This document shows, in pieces, positions 30,606-40,600 of a DNA stretch of 43,055 nt (position 1 is the first letter of the stretch; each line of letters opens with the position of its first letter). This DNA comes from Anaerolineae bacterium (GTDB taxonomy: Bacteria > Chloroflexota > Anaerolineae > Anaerolineales > E44-bin32), in assembly GCA_011174845.1 (NCBI GenBank), contig DUEW01000006.1, positions 56,459-99,513 on the forward strand, in the 5' to 3' direction. The notes under the pieces were generated by a model that was given only the letters and a program-made list of their open reading frames with translations, was not told the origin of the DNA and ran no database searches. The translations under genes and the position numbers were made by a program.

Positions 30606-30886
30606 ATATCGTTTCAATCGTCATGAATATGGCCACCTAAACGGGCAGATATCATCGGGGATGTATTCACGATCGAAATCAGCGTAGAAATTATGACCCA
30701 GCGGGCTTAAAATTTCATTCATGTGAGCAGATGTGAATCTAATGTCTTCCCCTAAGGATTCCCTTCTTCAGTGATGGTCTTGCTATATCGCTCTGATGTA
30801 AGGTCGTAAATGGACTATCAAATCGTATCCGGGGATCTTTAGTTGTTTCAACTACGAAAGTTTAGTAGTTGGTTCGGCACATTAAA

Positions 30887-33607
30887 TCATGGAATACGGG
30901 CGGATATTTCAGAAGCGGGTAATTGGAAGGTAGTAAAATTTCTACCGGGACCTGCGATCTCATCCCAACGGAAAGTTTCAATCAATACCGGCTCTTCCCC
31001 AAAATAATTGAAGAGCTTAACTTCTGTCCAGCCTAGATGGCCGCGTTCAATTCTTAATGTTAGCGTGCCATCCGGATCCATATCGGTAAAGAGGATATCG
31101 ATAACGAGCTCTACCACCCCTCTTTCTTCTGCTCTCTCAATTGGTTGCTGAAGAAAGAGATCACCATCGACCATCCCGGCGACTTCAGCTTCCTCGCTCA
31201 CCAAGACAATGCTCGGGCGAATCCAAGAAGCGCCATTGACGATTTTAAAGATTGTCCAATCGGAAGTGGTTGTAATATGAACTTGGGCACGGTATGTTGC
31301 AGGCCATTCGGTGTCGAGGAATTGATCGACAAATTCGCGCGTGAGCCTTAAATACCCCTCTGGGCCGAGTTCGCCATAATCGGAGTAGGTGAAATCCCGG
31401 TTGTTCGTCTTCCCCATGTCTGCTGGCTCAATCTGGGTCCCCTCATGCCACTCGTTGAAAGAGGTGATGGTGACCATCTGAGGTTCCACGCTGGTACCAA
31501 GAGCGGTTCGCCACTGCTCTTCGTATGTTGCGCCATCTCGACGAGGAACGTTGTAGCTCTCTGGATAGCCTATTCTCTGACCAGAGAAGCCAGGTATGAC
31601 ACTGGGGACGTACCATGCATGCTGAGGGATATTCCAAGCCCAGTTAAAACTTTCTCCTGGTACATGGTTTAGAGTGACGTAGTTATACATTCCGTCAAAA
31701 TGTCCACGGTCAATCCAATTGGCCTCGATTGTCTGAGCGATCACCAAACCGCCATCGGGCAAATTGTGGATCGCTTCTATTGCGTCCGCCCAATGTTCAG
31801 GTTCGATCGGTTCTCCCTCCGGGGGCATCTGCGTGATATTAAAAACGAAAAACAGGCCTTTCGGGCGGTCATCGGGGCTCCAACGACTTTGGGCATTTGT
31901 GCGGAAAAAGGCCGGATGGCTGCCGTATCTGGCGTAGAGGTATCGGATGTCTTCGACGATTCGGCCAGGGGAGCGTCCATCATACGGTTCAAGGTGAAAG
32001 GCGACCTTGAGGTTATATCGCTCTGCCATCTCGAGCAGGAGCATGACGGCCTCATCCTCGATAGAATCTCGTCCCCACCAAGATGTGATGACGACACCGA
32101 CGCCAGCCTGGCGAAGCCAAGCGAAGTGTTGCGCCACGGCATGGGGATCAAATGAACTGTAAGTACCTAAGAGTGGGTAATAATCGCTGCTGATGTCAAT
32201 CGGTGGATCGAAATCCGGTTCTTCCCAATGGATCCAACGATCGTGAATTTCTGGGTTACTGTACCAGGGGTAATAGAATATGCCTATCCTGTAGGAGGGT
32301 TCAGGGCCTTCAACCGGCGGGAAGGTCTTGGTTGGTAATGGGGTCGGTTCTGCTGGTAGTGCAGTTGCAGCGGCTGGTAGCGTGGGGCGGGGGGTTGGCA
32401 GAGGGGTTGAAATTGGCTGGGTGGTGAAAAGACCGTTTCCAGAGGTGAGCAATCCGATCACTACGATACCGACAATGATCACGCCGCCCGCTGCCCATCC
32501 CCAGACGGGTATCTTGAACCGTCCTCTCTTGACTACTGGCGTTGGTTCTAGCAGGGGTTCTACAACCGGAATCTCGGATTCGGGGATTTCGGGCTCAACA
32601 GGCTCTCTGATCTCCGGCTCCAAAACTTCGGGTTCAATGATCGTCGACTCTTTCTCAGGTTCTGAAATCACCTTGTCAGGTGCGAACGAAGGTTCTGGAG
32701 TGAGACCTTCCTCCTCTTCGGTAACCATTTCCTCGGGGATGACAACCTGTTCCTCAAAAGTCGCAACAGCCTCTGGCGCAACAGCCTCCCTCTCCTGCGT
32801 AATGTTTTTCTCGAGCTCAGCTGCGAACTCACCAGCGGTAGCGTACCGCCCTTCACGTTCTTTACATAGCACACGCTCGATGAGGGTTGCGAAATCGGGT
32901 TGTAGATCTGGTCTCGTGTCGAGGATGTTTGGTATTGGTTCTGTGATGTGTTTAATCGCGACACCGATCGGTGTGTCAGCTTCATAGGGGGGGTTCCCAG
33001 AGAGCATTTCGAACACGATCACACCGAGTGCGTACACGTCGCTCCGCAGATCGAGCTCGCGATCGCCGCGTGCTTGTTCGGGGCTCATATAGGCTGGAGT
33101 GCCGATAATCCCGCCCCCCGTGTAGGTGGTCGTCTCCTGAGTTAATTTAACGATGCCGAAATCGGTGAGGAAGGCATCGCCATGGTGATCAAACAAGATA
33201 TTTCCCGGCTTGATGTCGCGATGGATCATTCCTCGTTCATGAGCTTCGTCAAGGGCAGTGGCAAGTCTGGAAGTGATGTTCGAGATTTCTTCGAGGGAAA
33301 GTGGTCCCTGCTCTAATTTTGTGATCAGTGATCCGCCAATCATATGCCGCATGACGAGATAGGGTTGGCCTTCTTCCTCACCGAAATCGTAGACGGGGAC
33401 GATGGACGAGTGTTCAAGTGAGGCGATGGTCTTTGCCTCGCGCCTAAAGCGAGCGATAAAAGTGGGATCGTGCAGGAACTCGCGTGGAAGCAGCTTCACC
33501 GCTACGTCGCGCTCGAATCTCGGGTCGTGAGCGAGGTAAACCGTCGACATCCCGCCTCGACCGAGCTCCGAGAGGATTTCGTAGCGGCCGATCTTGCGGA
33601 GGGTCAC
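30887..33607 (-). CDS. Membrane Ser/Thr protein kinase fused to extracytoplasmic GH99-like (endo-alpha-mannosidase-type) domain
   Basis: N-term kinase 'LGRGGMSTVYLA', 'HRDIKPGNILFD', 'DFGIVKL', 'GTPAYMSPEQARG'; Glu/Pro-rich linker; TM 'GWAAGGVIIVGIVVIGLL'; C-term 'IGIFYYPWYSNPEIHDRWIHW' and 'TSFNEWHEGTQIEPA'. Confidence 0.92.
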   Translation of the reverse strand: MTLRKIGRYEILSELGRGGMSTVYLAHDPRFERDVAVKLLPREFLHDPTFIARFRREAKTIASLEHSSIVPVYDFGEEEGQPYLVMRHMIGGSLITKLEQGPLSLEEISNITSRLATALDEAHERGMIHRDIKPGNILFDHHGDAFLTDFGIVKLTQETTTYTGGGIIGTPAYMSPEQARGDRELDLRSDVYALGVIVFEMLSGNPPYEADTPIGVAIKHITEPIPNILDTRPDLQPDFATLIERVLCKEREGRYATAGEFAAELEKNITQEREAVAPEAVATFEEQVVIPEEMVTEEEEGLTPEPSFAPDKVISEPEKESTIIEPEVLEPEIREPVEPEIPESEIPVVEPLLEPTPVVKRGRFKIPVWGWAAGGVIIVGIVVIGLLTSGNGLFTTQPISTPLPTPRPTLPAAATALPAEPTPLPTKTFPPVEGPEPSYRIGIFYYPWYSNPEIHDRWIHWEEPDFDPPIDISSDYYPLLGTYSSFDPHAVAQHFAWLRQAGVGVVITSWWGRDSIEDEAVMLLLEMAERYNLKVAFHLEPYDGRSPGRIVEDIRYLYARYGSHPAFFRTNAQSRWSPDDRPKGLFFVFNITQMPPEGEPIEPEHWADAIEAIHNLPDGGLVIAQTIEANWIDRGHFDGMYNYVTLNHVPGESFNWAWNIPQHAWYVPSVIPGFSGQRIGYPESYNVPRRDGATYEEQWRTALGTSVEPQMVTITSFNEWHEGTQIEPADMGKTNNRDFTYSDYGELGPEGYLRLTREFVDQFLDTEWPATYRAQVHITTTSDWTIFKIVNGASWIRPSIVLVSEEAEVAGMVDGDLFLQQPIERAEERGVVELVIDILFTDMDPDGTLTLRIERGHLGWTEVKLFNYFGEEPVLIETFRWDEIAGPGRNFTTFQLPASEISARIP

Positions 33608-33911
33608 CCTCTAATCCTCTCTGGTGTATCCGATACCTTGCGGTCATTAATTGAACATGAATAGTTACATTATATGTCATTGTGGTCCTTGAGGCGTACA
33701 GGATTTGTAGAAAGCAAGCAAATAGGTAGAAAATCGAGATAGGAATGTAAAATGGTTTGTTTGGTTTGGGAAAACACGAGAAGCACATGATGTTGTTCTA
33801 GGGGTCGTTATGGGCAAGGCTATATATCATTTACCGAAGTCTGATGTTTCACCAGAGGGATTCCTCGGTTCTTGGATTTTTGTATGGCACAAGCGAAAGA
33901 ATCACTCGGGT

Positions 33912-33941
33912 TAAAAAAGTGGGCGACCGACAGGTCACCCC
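33912..33941 (-). terminator. Rho-independent terminator downstream of the lipoprotein at 34020-34817
   Basis: On - strand: GGGTGACC-tgtc-GGTCGCCC (one G-U wobble), then ACTTTTTTAA. Confidence 0.65.
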
Positions 33942-34019
33942 TGCTTCATTTTCCGAGCATCTGATCCAAGTTGACACGAAGAAAATGACAGCGAATGGAT
34001 AAGTCAGACCTCCAAACTA

Positions 34020-34817
34020 TTACGGCCAGGCTATCTTGTATGGTGGACCATAACCCAACTTATTGAATACACGGACCTGACCGTAGGAGTCCCCCGAACA
34101 GCCAGTCTTGTCGTTTAGCGTATAAGATGTGTTAGTCGTGCTATAAACCACGTCCATGAGATAGGTGCCGCTACAAATTCTCGCTTCGATCAAATAACCT
34201 AAATCGACAGACGGTGGTGCGGGATTCCAGCTGATTGTGACACTTGAACCGCTCCGGCTCGCTTTCACACCGGATATCGCGGGCACAGATGGGTTGATGT
34301 AGATGGGGGGATAGACCGTAGGCACGGTCATGATGTCCACGGAAGCAGTGACGAAGGATGCAGCGACCCAACAATGCCAGTCCGTGTCGTGTGGCAGTAC
34401 CCAAAGCCATGTGCCCGCATAGTTACGACCATCGAGTTGTGCGGTATCTCCATCAGAAAGCAGCCAAGCGTACAAATAAACCGGATCTGGCCCGTACCGG
34501 CAATTGACATTTCCATCGGCAGTGATAGTAGCTGGTTCCTCTGTAGGTGTGATTGATGGGGTTGGGGTATCGATTGGGGTTGGTGTATCAGTTTCCGTTG
34601 GGGTGAGGGTAACTGTAGGGGTATCGGTTGCAGTCGGTGTAATGCTCGCTGTTACGGTAACCGTAGGTGTATAGGTTGAAGTAAAGGTAGCAGTTTGTGT
34701 TGAGGTTGTAGTCGGAGGGATTGAGGTTGGCGTCGAGGTCGGAAGAGGGGGTGCTTCGGTTGCACAACCGGTAAGCAGGAGAAATGTCACGATGGCGAAA
34801 ATAAGCGTCTTTCTCAC
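34020..34817 (-). CDS. Lipoprotein with Thr/Pro-rich linker, SH3b-like and FN3-like domains (paralogue of 9781-10599)
   Basis: Lipobox 'FLLLTGCA'; 'NCRYGPDPVYLYAW...TWLWVLPHDTDWHCWV'; 'LGYLIEARICSGTYLMD...TSYTLNDKTGCSGDSYG...GYGPPYKIAWP'. Confidence 0.87.
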   Translation of the reverse strand: MRKTLIFAIVTFLLLTGCATEAPPLPTSTPTSIPPTTTSTQTATFTSTYTPTVTVTASITPTATDTPTVTLTPTETDTPTPIDTPTPSITPTEEPATITADGNVNCRYGPDPVYLYAWLLSDGDTAQLDGRNYAGTWLWVLPHDTDWHCWVAASFVTASVDIMTVPTVYPPIYINPSVPAISGVKASRSGSSVTISWNPAPPSVDLGYLIEARICSGTYLMDVVYSTTNTSYTLNDKTGCSGDSYGQVRVFNKLGYGPPYKIAWP

Positions 34818-35159
34818 TTGGCGCCTCCCCGAGTATTGTCCTCCCTAGAGAGCCTTTAATCACTAGGTAAATCTGCCTAATAGGGGAGATCTGGATTCAT
34901 ATGGAAAGTAACAAGGAGAAACTCTAACTGTAAATTTCACATCCGTTGACGAAGACTGCGATGAACGAGGATCTGATGCTCTGCTTGTGTGTAATCTGTC
35001 TTGAAACTGCGCTGCTTCCAATCATGCGGAGGGTGAGAAACAAGGAGGATTAGGTGCGCTGCTTATCCAACTCCCAGATCCATCTTACATTCATTAAAAT
35101 CAACCAAATCCCCAACCAACGCTGTCAGGGAATGCGTGTTTATTCAGTATGGCAATTAG

Positions 35160-36269
35160 CTACAAGCCACGACTTGATAAAAATTGTGCCAAACCATCGA
35201 GAACTGCGTCAATATCCTCCTCGTTTATCATCTTACCCATGTGTCCTACACGGAAGACGCGGTCTTTTAGGCTCTCTCCGAGACCTCCGGAAATCATGAT
35301 GTCGTGTTCGTCAAATAGGTAATGAACAATCTCTCCGGTTGGTACACCGGTTGGGCCGTAAATTGCTGTTGCCACAGGGGCAAGCTGATCATCTGGGGTA
35401 AATGGTTGCAGACCCAATTTGCGAACGCCGTCTCGAAGTCGTAATGCAAGCTGTGTGTAGTGTTGTATTCGCTTTTCAATACCATCCGCCAGTAAGCTGC
35501 GTAGACCTGCTCTAAGCGCAAGAATGTTATTGGTTGCCATGGTGACTGGATAGGGATGCCATTCGGCCCACTCTTCAGCAAATCGTCGCCACGTTTGAAG
35601 GTTGAGATACCAACCGTGATTTCGTTGTGGTTTAGCATCCATGACCTCCCAAGCGAGCTGGCTGATCGCGACCGTTGCCAAGCCAGGAGGCGCGCCGAGA
35701 CATTTCTGGGAGGCGCTCACACAGATATCGATCTTCCATTCATCAAATTCTAGTGGAACACCACCTAAAGATGACACCGCATCGACGATGACGGGCACTC
35801 GTCTTTTATTCGCTTCTAACGCGATCTCCGAAAGAGGATTCACGATGGCTGTTGCGGTTTCCAGGTGCACCATGATCAAAGCGGCAGCGTCGGGATGATG
35901 GTCGAATGTCTCTGCGAAGGCAGCGGGGTCTAGGGGTTCACCGAGGGGAGAATCGACCGTAACTATATTCAAACCATATTCGCGACAGATCTCACACAGC
36001 CGTTCGCCGAAGAAGCCGTTCTTACCGACGATAACCTTCTCGCCCGGCGCAGTCAGGCTGCCAATGGCTGCGTCCAAACCAGCAGATCCAGATCCTATAA
36101 GGATATGGACATCGCTCCGAGTTTTAAAAACAAGCTTTAGAAGGTCGATCGTCTCTTTATAAATTGCCAACCATTCCGCGCCATGGTGGGCTCTAACCGG
36201 GCTTCCCATTTCGCGTAACACATTTTCCTCGACGGATACCGGTCCGGGGATCATCATCTTGTATGGCAT
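35160..36269 (-). CDS. Class V PLP aminotransferase (alanine-glyoxylate / serine-pyruvate type)
   Basis: 'MIPGPVSVEENVLREMGSPVRAHHGAEW'; PLP-lysine context 'IDICVSASQKCLGAPPGLATVAIS'; 'FRVGHMGKMINEEDIDAVL'. Confidence 0.92.
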   Translation of the reverse strand: MPYKMMIPGPVSVEENVLREMGSPVRAHHGAEWLAIYKETIDLLKLVFKTRSDVHILIGSGSAGLDAAIGSLTAPGEKVIVGKNGFFGERLCEICREYGLNIVTVDSPLGEPLDPAAFAETFDHHPDAAALIMVHLETATAIVNPLSEIALEANKRRVPVIVDAVSSLGGVPLEFDEWKIDICVSASQKCLGAPPGLATVAISQLAWEVMDAKPQRNHGWYLNLQTWRRFAEEWAEWHPYPVTMATNNILALRAGLRSLLADGIEKRIQHYTQLALRLRDGVRKLGLQPFTPDDQLAPVATAIYGPTGVPTGEIVHYLFDEHDIMISGGLGESLKDRVFRVGHMGKMINEEDIDAVLDGLAQFLSSRGL

Positions 36270-36384
36270 ATTTATGACCCTATAAACAATATTTTGAAGT
36301 ATATATCTTTAGCGTGCATACGCGCATTTCCTGCAAAGGGCCAAATTATAGGAATCAGGATGGAGAAACGTGCTGTCCTTCGCT

Positions 36385-37254
36385 TCACTCAAATGTTATT
36401 TTTGCTAGAGGCTCAAGATTCGGGGGGTGGTCTGGCGCTTCGTGCTCATGGCCATACAAGATCCATTTACCTTTTATATTTAGAGCTTTCAGCGCAAGCT
36501 TGATATTCGCCATACAGATCCCGCCGTCATAGAAACGATAGGCCTGGCCTTCACCGGGGCCATATTTGGAGTTGTACCGTTTCACGAAAAGGTGCAACCC
36601 TCCATTGCGCCATAAGAACCGCCATGGTTGTGCATTGACCGCGGAGGGAGAAAACCGCGCAGCAGAAAGGATTGGAGAGAGATGATCTGGTGGGTTCGTG
36701 GGGAGGTCGAAAGTCTCTTGAAAGAAGAGTTGATTCAAAGGAAGCCGGGTGTTCCCCATAGGTACCGAACGCATCAGAGAATTCAAAGCACGTCCGGATG
36801 TAGATCTGGCTGGATGTCCGAATACCAGCAACGCGCCACAGCGAGAATCCGTTGGTAGATCAAGACGCAATCGATTTTCCTCCTCGCGATATAAGGTGCC
36901 AATGTAGCAGGTTCCGATTTCGAGGCATGTAAGTCGTACGACGATTTGTTCGACACGATACCCTAAATCGACCAATGGATATTGACTTCCGATGATGTAC
37001 GGAGCTAAGGCATGGGGTGGTGTAACAATGTATCCGTAAGCGCCCATGCTTGCGATGAAAGCTTTATCGATCAGCATGCCGTTATGATGAAGAACCTCGA
37101 ACTGGTTTTCATCAAGCAACGGTTCGACATTGTCGATGATATGTTGAACTTGGGCGATTATTTCTTTGTCCAACGGAGTTCGATCATACCGACGTACAGA
37201 ACGTCGGTTTAGAATCGCACGATACAGGTCGGTTTCAACTCTCTTAGTCATCAT
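36385..37254 (-). CDS. Nitroreductase-family protein
   Basis: 'LYRAILNRRSVRRYDRTPLDKEIIAQVQHIID', 'GYRVEQIVVRLTCLEIGTCYIG', 'ILSAARFSPSAVNAQPWRFLW'. Confidence 0.82.
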   Translation of the reverse strand: MMTKRVETDLYRAILNRRSVRRYDRTPLDKEIIAQVQHIIDNVEPLLDENQFEVLHHNGMLIDKAFIASMGAYGYIVTPPHALAPYIIGSQYPLVDLGYRVEQIVVRLTCLEIGTCYIGTLYREEENRLRLDLPTDSRCGALLVFGHPARSTSGRALNSLMRSVPMGNTRLPLNQLFFQETFDLPTNPPDHLSPILSAARFSPSAVNAQPWRFLWRNGGLHLFVKRYNSKYGPGEGQAYRFYDGGICMANIKLALKALNIKGKWILYGHEHEAPDHPPNLEPLAKITFE

Positions 37255-37359
37255 CGGTAGTATGCTAAAGTTTCCGGTTATTTGAATATGTTGTTTAATT
37301 CTATGTCAAGGAAAGCATGATAAATAGAGATACGCTAGACAGTTTGTAAGGAGTCATTG

Positions 37360-37483
37360 GTGAATCTACTGAAAAAAGATCAACTACGGGAGAGGGACCG
37401 GTATATATGGGGGTGTGGGCGCAGCCCACACCCCCATATTTATACCTCCAGGCTCCTTGGGGGTGTTTTTTCAGTGGTTTCAT
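37360..37483. repeat. Nested imperfect palindrome / MITE-like element
   Basis: Outer arms TGAAtCtACTGAAAAAA / TTTTTTCAGTgGtTTCA plus inner 15-16 bp perfect stem TATGGGGGTGTGGGC-gca-GCCCACACCCCCATA (37406-37438). Confidence 0.6.
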
Positions 37484-37637
37484 TGGTTATTCATGCGGTG
37501 AAATATGGGAATAAGTATAAGGTATGGCTATAAAATCTGCGCGATAATGGTTCGCGATGCAATCCATAACTCAATTGTATGCTCCTTTGCATTTTAATAC
37601 CTCCTTATTTACCCCCGGGTGAAAGAGACGCAAGGCC

Positions 37638-40600
37638 ATGGAAGACCTCACTGGAAAACAACTCGGTCAGTATCGGGTCGTCGAATCGTTGGGTGAAGGA
37701 GGCATGGCGGCGGTTTACAAGGCCTATCAGCCAGCGGTGGACCGCTATGTAGCTTTGAAGATCCTCCCACGACATTTCGCAAGCGATCCGGAATTCGTAG
37801 GTCGCTTTAAGCAGGAAGCTAAAGTCATTGCCAAGCTGCAACATGTTCACATTCTCCCGGTTCATGACTTCGGTGAATCTGAAGGATACACCTTCATCGT
37901 CATGCCTTTTATCGAAACAGGCACGCTTGCGGACATCTTAGACGATCGACCGCTCCCCCTGCTAAAAGTACGGAAATTCATCTCACAAGTTGGCGATGCT
38001 CTAGCTTATGCCCATTCCTGGAAAATTGTCCATCGTGACGTTAAACCGAGCAACATCCTGATCGATGACCGGGAAAATTGTCTGTTGACGGATTTCGGAA
38101 TCGCAAAGATCGTCGCGGGGACTACAAAATTCACGCAGACAGGGGCTACGATTGGGACACCGGCATATATGTCACCCGAACAGATCTTGGGCAAAAAGCT
38201 CGACGGACGCAGTGACATTTACTCTTTGGGTATTGTTTTATTTGAAATGGCGACCGGTCGCCAACCTTATCGGGCCGAGACACCACCGGCGATTTTCGTC
38301 AAGCATCTGCATGACCCTCTGCCCCTTCCTCGTACACTGAACCCCGATTTGCCCGAATCTTTAGAACGAGTGATTCTGAAAGCTTTGGATAAGGATCGCG
38401 ATAACCGATATGCATCAGCCGCTGACATGGTCCAAGCGGTAAAAGATGCGATCCCTGAAAAACCAAGGGACGAAGTGACCATTGTTGAACCAGATGTGGT
38501 ACCGGTTCCCGCCATTGCGGACGAAGAATTTCTCGAAGTCGAACCGGTCCCCCCACGACCAAGAGAACCGATCGTTCCCGAGGTCAGACGGGTCGAAGGC
38601 GCACCCCGGCGGAAAGTGCCTCGCTGGATTTACGGTTTAGGTGTATTGGCCTTGATCGCGTTTCTCGGGATCTTGTTGGTACCAAAGATCTTCCCCAGTG
38701 GTGTTGAGTTGACACCTGTGCCTACGGAGAGCCTCCCGACTTCTGAACCATCCGCGGTCGTACCAACGGAATTACCGCAAAAGTTAGGTGTTTCAGTCAA
38801 ATGGACCTATACGTCGCCAAGTGTCATCCAATATCTCGATTCGTGGGGCGATGGTATGGCAACGGGCGATCTTAATGAAGATGGAATTCCTGATGTGGCT
38901 TTTGGGACAAAAAATGGTTTCGTGGTGGTTGTCAATGGTTTCAATGGTGACGAGTTGTGGTCCTATCGCATCACGACTCAGATGGATGCTGCGGTCAACG
39001 TTGATATCGTGGATGTGAACAATGATGGTGTTCTAGAAGTCGTTGGAGCAGGGAAGGGGGACCAAGCGACGAATCAGCAAGCGATCATCAGTGCCTTTGG
39101 TCCCACTGGCATCAAACTCTGGGAAGCTCATGGCGGCTTTGAGGAAGTAACGGATTTAGCTTATGGCGATGTGGACTATGACGGTGATATGGACGTCTTC
39201 GCTTCTGTGGGCACCTATCCGTGGGGTGGTGGGGAGTTGATTGTCTTGGATGGCCGCACAGGTGTCCAACTCGCGTCGAAGAGTTTGGGGAGCGGTCATC
39301 CACAGGGCCTCGATATCGGGGACTTGGATGGCGATGGTGTTATAGAGGTCGCGGTCGAGAATTACGAGAACAAGGTATTCCTTCTAGATGGGCTTTCACT
39401 GGAGATCTTGTGGTCTCGTCAAAAAAGTTGGTATGGAAGGGATGTCCTCATCGCTGACGTTGATAGTGATGGCACTGGAGAAATTATCTCAGGTGCTGGT
39501 CAAGTTGCTGTTTTCGATCCCAACGGCAACCAGGAATGGTTGGCGGGTGTAGAAGAGGAGGGGATGGACATCTCAGTAGGAGATGTCAATGGAGATGGTC
39601 GTATCGAGATCATTCTCAGTTCAGGTTTTTCAGGTGTGTCTGCTGTGTTCGATGGGGGCGGTCAAACGCTATGGCAACGACAGCGGAGCGGTGTTCATGT
39701 CGTTGGCGATGTTAATGGGGACGGAGTGGATGATATTGTATTTGCCACGATCAGTTACTACGGTATTGAGCTTCCATATTCTATCGAGGCGGTAGATGGA
39801 GACAACATCACACTCTGGAGCTATCCAATGGACTCCATCTTCAACGAACAAGGTTTTGCCATGATCTTGGAAAACCTCGATGGTGATCCGACTCAGGAGG
39901 TGCTCGTAGCAAACGGGACGCAGCTCCTGGCGCTTGATGTCATCCGGGTGGGCAAAGAAATCGAAGAAGCTTCTATTCCGACCCAAGTTCCCAAGTCGGC
40001 ATACGACTTTGCTTTCGTGTCTATTCAGGGTGATGAGTATAGGCTGTACATATCCTCATCTTCGGACATGAAACTGGCACGCCAAATCCCACTGCCCCCG
40101 GGTTATGAGATCGTTCGCTGGCCCAGTTGGTGTGGGGATCGTCTCTACATTGAAGTGGCCGATGCTGAACAGATCGAACCACAAAGGATTTATATCGTTG
40201 ACCCCTTCATGGGCACTCAAGAGATGTGGCAGCCTACTGAACCCGGTTTTAGCAATCTAGGTACGCCGGCTTGTACCCCGGATGGGAAATCCCTAGCTTA
40301 TGCCGTATTTCGGGATGGACGCTACCAGATGGAGGTCGTAGATCTCCAGAACAATCGGCGGACTTTTACGACCGCTTCGATACAGGATGTCCATTTCGGC
40401 AACCCAAGTTGGTCGGCCAACACAGCTGAATTTTTATTTATGGGCTTCCGTGAGAACATGTACCGCCTCTGGCGAGTATCCGCTGAATTAGGTCGTGAAC
40501 CTAATGAGTTGTCTTTGAGGAATACATGGGATGGCAAGACGATAAATGATAGTCTCTATCCTGCGTTATCCCCCGACGGTCTCAAAGTGGCTTTCATATG

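Noticed and set aside
31777-32155. Overlapping + and - ORFs (151 and 124 aa) inside the GH99-like region
   Set aside because: Fully embedded in the kinase-GH99 coding sequence, with no independent support.
32328-32987. 219-aa + strand ORF (Ser/Gly-rich)
   Set aside because: Antisense to the Glu/Pro-rich linker of the kinase-GH99 gene; the composition is explained by reverse reading of low-complexity coding sequence.
37301-37483. 60-aa - strand ORF 'MKPLKKHPQGAWRYKYGGVGCAHTPIYTG...'
   Set aside because: Lies almost entirely in the palindromic element and shows no protein-like domain; treated as a by-product of the repeat.
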